A DNA stretch of 17,748 bases from an uncultured Desulfobacterales bacterium (GTDB lineage: Bacteria > Desulfobacterota > Desulfobacteria > Desulfobacterales > G020354645): positions 6,085-23,832 of the forward strand of contig CAMYNZ010000023.1 of assembly GCA_947259865.1 (NCBI GenBank), read 5' to 3'. Position 1 is the stretch's first letter, and each line of letters opens with the position of its first letter. The notes beneath the pieces were generated by a model that made no database searches, had not been told where the DNA came from, and saw only the letters and a list, made by a program, of their open reading frames with translations. A program made the position numbers and the translations under genes. Positions 13,523 through 17,748 of this stretch are shown here, one piece after another.

Positions 13523-16500
13523 ATGGACAAATCAGTTCTGATTACACAGAATCCTGAACCCGGATCTCGGTTACTAAAATTTTGCGGAGACACCCAGGTT
13601 TTTAAAGCTCATTTGAGCCAGCCTCTGACGGGTCGGGCCTGGTTGCGTACCAACATCGGACACGGCCGAATTGCCCGCCAGGAAATTATCCGGCAGGTTG
13701 AATGCGATGAAACACCTCTGGGAAGAGACTGGTTTGATATGCCTATGGCACGGGAAAACGAGCGAACGTTTAAAGTGACTATTCCCCTTTGGGAAGTCGG
13801 ACATTTTGAAGCCAAATGTTTCTTTTTAAAAGAAGGGCAAACGAATCCAATCTGGCCCGAAGGACAAAATACGGTTTTGAATGTCGAGCCGGCAGATACC
13901 TGTTGCGCCAACATTATTTATAATGCTTTTGTGCGGCAGTTCGGTCCCAATAAAGCGGCAGCGATACCCTCGCCGCTGGAAACCTCCCTGCTCAATCGCC
14001 TTGATAAAGACGGATACGCTGTCATCCCTCCGTCCGGAACCTTCCGGGATCTAAGCACCGAACTCGATTTCATCATTGGAGAACTTGGCTGCAGAATCCT
14101 CCAGCTTTTACCGATTCATCCAACACCGACAACCTACGGCCGCATGGGTAGATTTGGCAGCCCTTATGCAGCATTAAGTTTTTCAGCGGTTGATCCGGCC
14201 CTGGCCGAATTTGATCCGCATGCCACCCCCCTGGAACAGTTCATCGAGCTGGTGGATGCCGTCCATCAGCGCAACGCGAAAATATTGATCGATATTGCCA
14301 TAAACCACACCGGTTGGGCCGCCAACCTGCACGAAACACACCCCCAATGGCTTGTTCGGAATCCGGCCGGCCGAATCGAAGTTCCCGGAGCATGGGGTGT
14401 TCGCTGGGAAGATCTGACCAAGTTGGATTACACCAACAAAGATCTCTGGCGCTATATGGCGGATGTATTCTTGAAGTGGTGCGGCCGCGGCGTAGACGGA
14501 TTCAGATGTGATGCCGGCTACATGGTCCCGCTGCCGGCCTGGAAGTATATGACTGCAAAGATACGGGAGCAGTACCCGAATACGATTTTTTTACTCGAGG
14601 GCCTGGGTGGCAAAATTTCGGCCACCCGTGAATTATTGAATAGTGCCAATCTGAATTGGGCCTATTCTGAGCTGTTCCAGAATTATGACCGTGGTCAGAT
14701 CGAAAACTATCTGCCCCAGGCAATCGACATCTCAAACAGCGATGGTATTACGGTTCATTTTGCGGAAACCCATGACAATCCGCGTTTGGCAGACCGGTCA
14801 CAGGTATACGCCCGTATGCGAACGGCGTTGTGCGCGCTGTATTCACACCAGGGCGCTTTTGGTTTCGCTAACGGAGTCGAGTGGTATGCCACCGAGAAAA
14901 TCAACGTACATGATGCAGCGTCTCTGAACTGGGGCGCCCAAACCAACCAGGTGCAACAGATCCGGAAACTCAGCCATCTGTTAAAAGTCCATGCGGCCTT
15001 TCACGACCACACGGAGCTTAAAATCGTCCCACAGAATACAGGCAACTATATTGTTTTACTGCGCCGCCATATGGATTCAGGCAAAATGCTTCTGGTGGTG
15101 ATAAACCTTGATGACCAGCATAAAACCCGGGCATTCTGGAATCCGATGGCGACCGGTAGGCCCGATACGGTATTTGCCGATCTGATCACCGCAACGGAGG
15201 TGACCGTATCAGAGGCAGACGGCCGGCACAGTTATTTGTTAGAGCCCGGACAGGCGCTGTGCCTTTCCCCGGATGTCAAGGATTTGGATCTGATTCGAAA
15301 TATTCCCGATCAATCGTTTCTGCCCCCCGAGCGCATAGAATACCAGCGTCTGCGCGCCAAAGCGCTTGAAGTGATTACATATTATCAAGGAATCGCCGAT
15401 CTGGAAAATTACAACCTCGAACAGGCCGTCCGTCAGATAAAAAAAGACCCGCTGGCCTTTTGTGCAAACCTCAATCCCGCCAGCCTGGAATCACGGGTCA
15501 TAACGTGGCAGTGGCCGCGAGATTTCAAACGAGAAATAATGATACCGCCGGATCATTTTCTGCTGGTTCGGGCAGACGACCCCTTCAGGGCCCGGCTTAT
15601 CGTCGAAGACCGGGTGGTTGGGTGTGAGGAAAGCCTGCCCGGCAAAGACGGTGCTTTTTTTGGGTTATTTTCTCCCGGGCGGTTACCTGAAACCGGTGGA
15701 TACTGCAAGTTAAAACTTTGGCTGTATTCACCCCATAAATGCCGGCATGCGGATGCAAACATTCTTGCGCTGCCGCGGCCTGAAGAAATGCGAATAAAAG
15801 CCATCTATCGACGAGCCCAGCTGCTGCATCAAAATGTTCTTTTCCTCGACACCAACGGTCGCGGGGGAATGTCGCGAGTCCCCCTTTCCCGGGAAAAATT
15901 GTCAAGCCGATACGATAGCCTGCTGGCGGCCAATTTGAGCCATGCATATCCCGAAGACCGGTGGATCATGTTTACCCGCTGCCGGGCCTGGCTGGTTTTT
16001 CAAGGGTATTCCCAGGAAATCAACACCGATTGTTTTGACGCATTCGGCCTGGATGACCGTTTAAACAGCAACTGGCAATATCATATCCCCACCGGTCAGG
16101 GTGAACACGTCATTATTTCAACCCGCATCGAAATGGTGCCCGGAGAAAATGCCGTCCGCATAAATTTCTTTCGCCATCCCGCCGGGCAGCATCACAGTCG
16201 GCTGTCTGATTCCAATCCGGTCAAACTCATCCTGCGGCCGGACATCGAAAATCGAAACTTTCACGACACGACCAAAGCTTATGCGGGACCGGAAAACCAG
16301 TGGCCGGGAGCAGTGACCAACACTTCGAACGGGTTTGCGTTCACACCGGATGATGACCATAGCCTTAACGTGAACATCTCAAAAGGTCACTGGGTCCCGG
16401 AACCCGAATGGCATTATATGGTTCACAGATCACTTGAGGCGGAAAGGGGTCACGATCCGGATTCGGATCTGTTCAGCCCGGGCTATTTTTATACATTTCT

Positions 16501-17748
16501 GGAGGGCAACCAACAGGTAACGCTCTCCGCTGCGGTTAACCCCGACCATAAACCGGCCCCCGACGACCGGCCGTCTTCGCAACACCCGCCGGTGCTCATT
16601 GGGTCAGAACGGGAGGCAGGGCGCCAACCGGTGGATGTGCTAAAACAGGTCCTTAATCATTATATCGTAAATCGCGGGCCGTTTAAAAGCGTCGTTGCGG
16701 GCTATCCCTGGTTTCTCGACTGGGGGCGCGACGCCTTGATTTTCGTGCGCGGTTTGATCGCCGCAAAAAACCTTGCACCCGCACAAAATATTTTGAAGCA
16801 GTTCGGTCGCTTCGAAAAACAGGGCACGCTTCCCAACATGATCCAGGGTGATCATGCCGGAAACCGGGATACATCGGATGCACCCCTGTGGTTCATTATA
16901 GCCTGTGCGGATTTGATCCACATGCAGGGCAGTCAGGCCTTTTTAGACCAGGAATGCGACGGTCGTTCGGTGCGCCAGATTCTGGTTTCTATTGCTCAAT
17001 CCATTATCTCCGGCACCCCCAACGGCATACAGATGGATCCGGAATCGGGCCTGATTTACAGCCCGGCCCACTTTTCATGGATGGACACCGATCAACCGGC
17101 CGGTACACCCCGGGAGGGATATCCGATTGAAATACAATGTCTTTGGTTCGCTTCGCTAAATTTTTTGTTCAAAATAGATCCGACCGAAAATAAAAGGCAC
17201 TGGGAACAATTACACACCCGGGTCCGGAGGTCCATCCTGGATCGTTTCTGGATGGCTGATTTACAATTCCTGTCAGATTGTCTGCATGCGCCATCAGGAA
17301 ACCCGGCCGCTCAGGCTCGGCCCGATGACGCCTTGAGGCCCAATCAACTATTGGCCATAACACTGGGGGCGGTTAACGAGCAATCCATCTGCCAGCATAT
17401 TCTGACGGCATGCCAGGAACTTCTGGTTCCGGGTGCTATCCGCAGTCTGGCGGACCGGCCGGTCCGCCGCCCCCTTCGGATCGTGCATAACGAAGAACTC
17501 ATCAATGATCCATACCATCCCTATCAGGGACACTATGTCGGCGACGAAAATACCCAGCGTAAACCGGCCTATCATAACGGTACGGCCTGGACCTGGCTGT
17601 TTCCATCTTATTGCGAGGCGTGGGCAATGACTTACGGTGAAAGTGGCAAAAAGGCCGCTTTGGCGTGGCTTTCAAGCAGTATGCGCCTGTTGGAACAGGG
17701 CTGTTTAGGCCATATACCCGAAATTCTGGATGGCGATAGACCCCACAC
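13523..17748 (+). CDS. large glycogen-debranching-type fusion: GH13 alpha-amylase-like domain plus GDE_N and amylo-alpha-1,6-glucosidase (GH133), 3' end cut by window
   Basis: Read codon by codon, the frame is open from ATG 13523 (preceded by an in-frame TGA) to the right edge: at least 1408 residues. The first 130 residues are a beta-rich module. A GH13 barrel follows (about 130-540) with all four conserved regions: LIDIAINH (Asp257), GFRCDAG with nucleophile Asp330, LLEGLGG with acid Glu359, and AETHDNPRLA with Asp418. A middle section (about 610-810) is unassigned. A GDE_N-like domain (about 812-1000) includes RGHDPDSDLFSPGYFYTF. The GH133 catalytic part has GYPWFLDWGRD (1060-1070) and RDTSDAPLWFI (1115-1125). 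By family knowledge this would transfer maltosyl units and then hydrolyse the alpha-1,6 stub of glycogen. It lacks a signal peptide, so it is cytoplasmic. The start codon has only a weak Shine-Dalgarno site. Confidence 0.9.
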   Translation, partial: MDKSVLITQNPEPGSRLLKFCGDTQVFKAHLSQPLTGRAWLRTNIGHGRIARQEIIRQVECDETPLGRDWFDMPMARENERTFKVTIPLWEVGHFEAKCFFLKEGQTNPIWPEGQNTVLNVEPADTCCANIIYNAFVRQFGPNKAAAIPSPLETSLLNRLDKDGYAVIPPSGTFRDLSTELDFIIGELGCRILQLLPIHPTPTTYGRMGRFGSPYAALSFSAVDPALAEFDPHATPLEQFIELVDAVHQRNAKILIDIAINHTGWAANLHETHPQWLVRNPAGRIEVPGAWGVRWEDLTKLDYTNKDLWRYMADVFLKWCGRGVDGFRCDAGYMVPLPAWKYMTAKIREQYPNTIFLLEGLGGKISATRELLNSANLNWAYSELFQNYDRGQIENYLPQAIDISNSDGITVHFAETHDNPRLADRSQVYARMRTALCALYSHQGAFGFANGVEWYATEKINVHDAASLNWGAQTNQVQQIRKLSHLLKVHAAFHDHTELKIVPQNTGNYIVLLRRHMDSGKMLLVVINLDDQHKTRAFWNPMATGRPDTVFADLITATEVTVSEADGRHSYLLEPGQALCLSPDVKDLDLIRNIPDQSFLPPERIEYQRLRAKALEVITYYQGIADLENYNLEQAVRQIKKDPLAFCANLNPASLESRVITWQWPRDFKREIMIPPDHFLLVRADDPFRARLIVEDRVVGCEESLPGKDGAFFGLFSPGRLPETGGYCKLKLWLYSPHKCRHADANILALPRPEEMRIKAIYRRAQLLHQNVLFLDTNGRGGMSRVPLSREKLSSRYDSLLAANLSHAYPEDRWIMFTRCRAWLVFQGYSQEINTDCFDAFGLDDRLNSNWQYHIPTGQGEHVIISTRIEMVPGENAVRINFFRHPAGQHHSRLSDSNPVKLILRPDIENRNFHDTTKAYAGPENQWPGAVTNTSNGFAFTPDDDHSLNVNISKGHWVPEPEWHYMVHRSLEAERGHDPDSDLFSPGYFYTFLEGNQQVTLSAAVNPDHKPAPDDRPSSQHPPVLIGSEREAGRQPVDVLKQVLNHYIVNRGPFKSVVAGYPWFLDWGRDALIFVRGLIAAKNLAPAQNILKQFGRFEKQGTLPNMIQGDHAGNRDTSDAPLWFIIACADLIHMQGSQAFLDQECDGRSVRQILVSIAQSIISGTPNGIQMDPESGLIYSPAHFSWMDTDQPAGTPREGYPIEIQCLWFASLNFLFKIDPTENKRHWEQLHTRVRRSILDRFWMADLQFLSDCLHAPSGNPAAQARPDDALRPNQLLAITLGAVNEQSICQHILTACQELLVPGAIRSLADRPVRRPLRIVHNEELINDPYHPYQGHYVGDENTQRKPAYHNGTAWTWLFPSYCEAWAMTYGESGKKAALAWLSSSMRLLEQGCLGHIPEILDGDRPH

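Overview
The window looks like a chromosomal segment of a mesophilic sulfate-reducing bacterium of the Desulfobacterota (delta-proteobacterial type, probably Desulfobacterales). The main evidence is a dsrAB pair of reductive type at the left edge, whose DsrA has the same length and cofactor-cysteine positions as I recall for Desulfovibrio DsrA. Base composition is moderate, and most genes carry clear Shine-Dalgarno sites. No rRNA, tRNA, CRISPR array or transposase gene was seen.

Region 1 (1-3976, minus strand). Transcription runs right to left: a five-repeat TPR protein, a 399-residue protein of unknown family, then dsrA and the 5' part of dsrB, which is cut by the window edge. A good sigma70-type promoter lies about 165 bases before dsrA, and the leader between them holds a possible 31-codon ORF. 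Two different 4 x 7-bp tandem repeats lie between the TPR gene and the unknown gene.

Region 2 (4150-7076). A dapA-type lyase gene (plus strand) is followed by about 630 bases without a credible gene. This stretch is filled with inverted repeats: a two-tier hairpin, a roughly 210-bp foldback repeat and a 220-bp element with G-rich terminal inverted repeats. A YkgJ-type cysteine-cluster protein follows (minus strand). A 122-bp almost fully palindromic MITE-like element with a 5-bp direct duplication sits directly upstream of its ribosome binding site. A further 90-bp palindromic unit, sharing sequence with the earlier repeats, lies in the presumed leader of ilvE.

Region 3 (7077-10134, plus strand). 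ilvE (branched-chain aminotransferase) and a eukaryote-like UDP-sugar pyrophosphorylase are 34 bases apart and probably co-transcribed. After a 321-base gap comes a small KH-domain RNA-binding protein (KhpA type).

Region 4 (10220-13294, plus strand). A near-consensus promoter precedes a GAF-PAS histidine kinase of the NarX/DegS class. Its NarL-type response regulator overlaps it by 35 bases and starts at a TTG. A stand-alone receiver protein follows, which has lost the phospho-acceptor aspartate (Asn instead) and the conserved lysine.

Region 5 (13523 to the right edge, plus strand). One uninterrupted frame of at least 1408 codons joins a GH13 alpha-amylase/glucanotransferase-like domain to a GDE_N plus amylo-alpha-1,6-glucosidase (GH133) module. 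This is the layout of the eukaryotic glycogen debranching enzyme. Together with the UDP-sugar pyrophosphorylase it suggests alpha-glucan storage metabolism in this organism.

The most unusual content is the dense set of related intergenic palindromic repeats (5328-7042), the large debranching fusion, the degenerate receiver and the structured dsrA leader.
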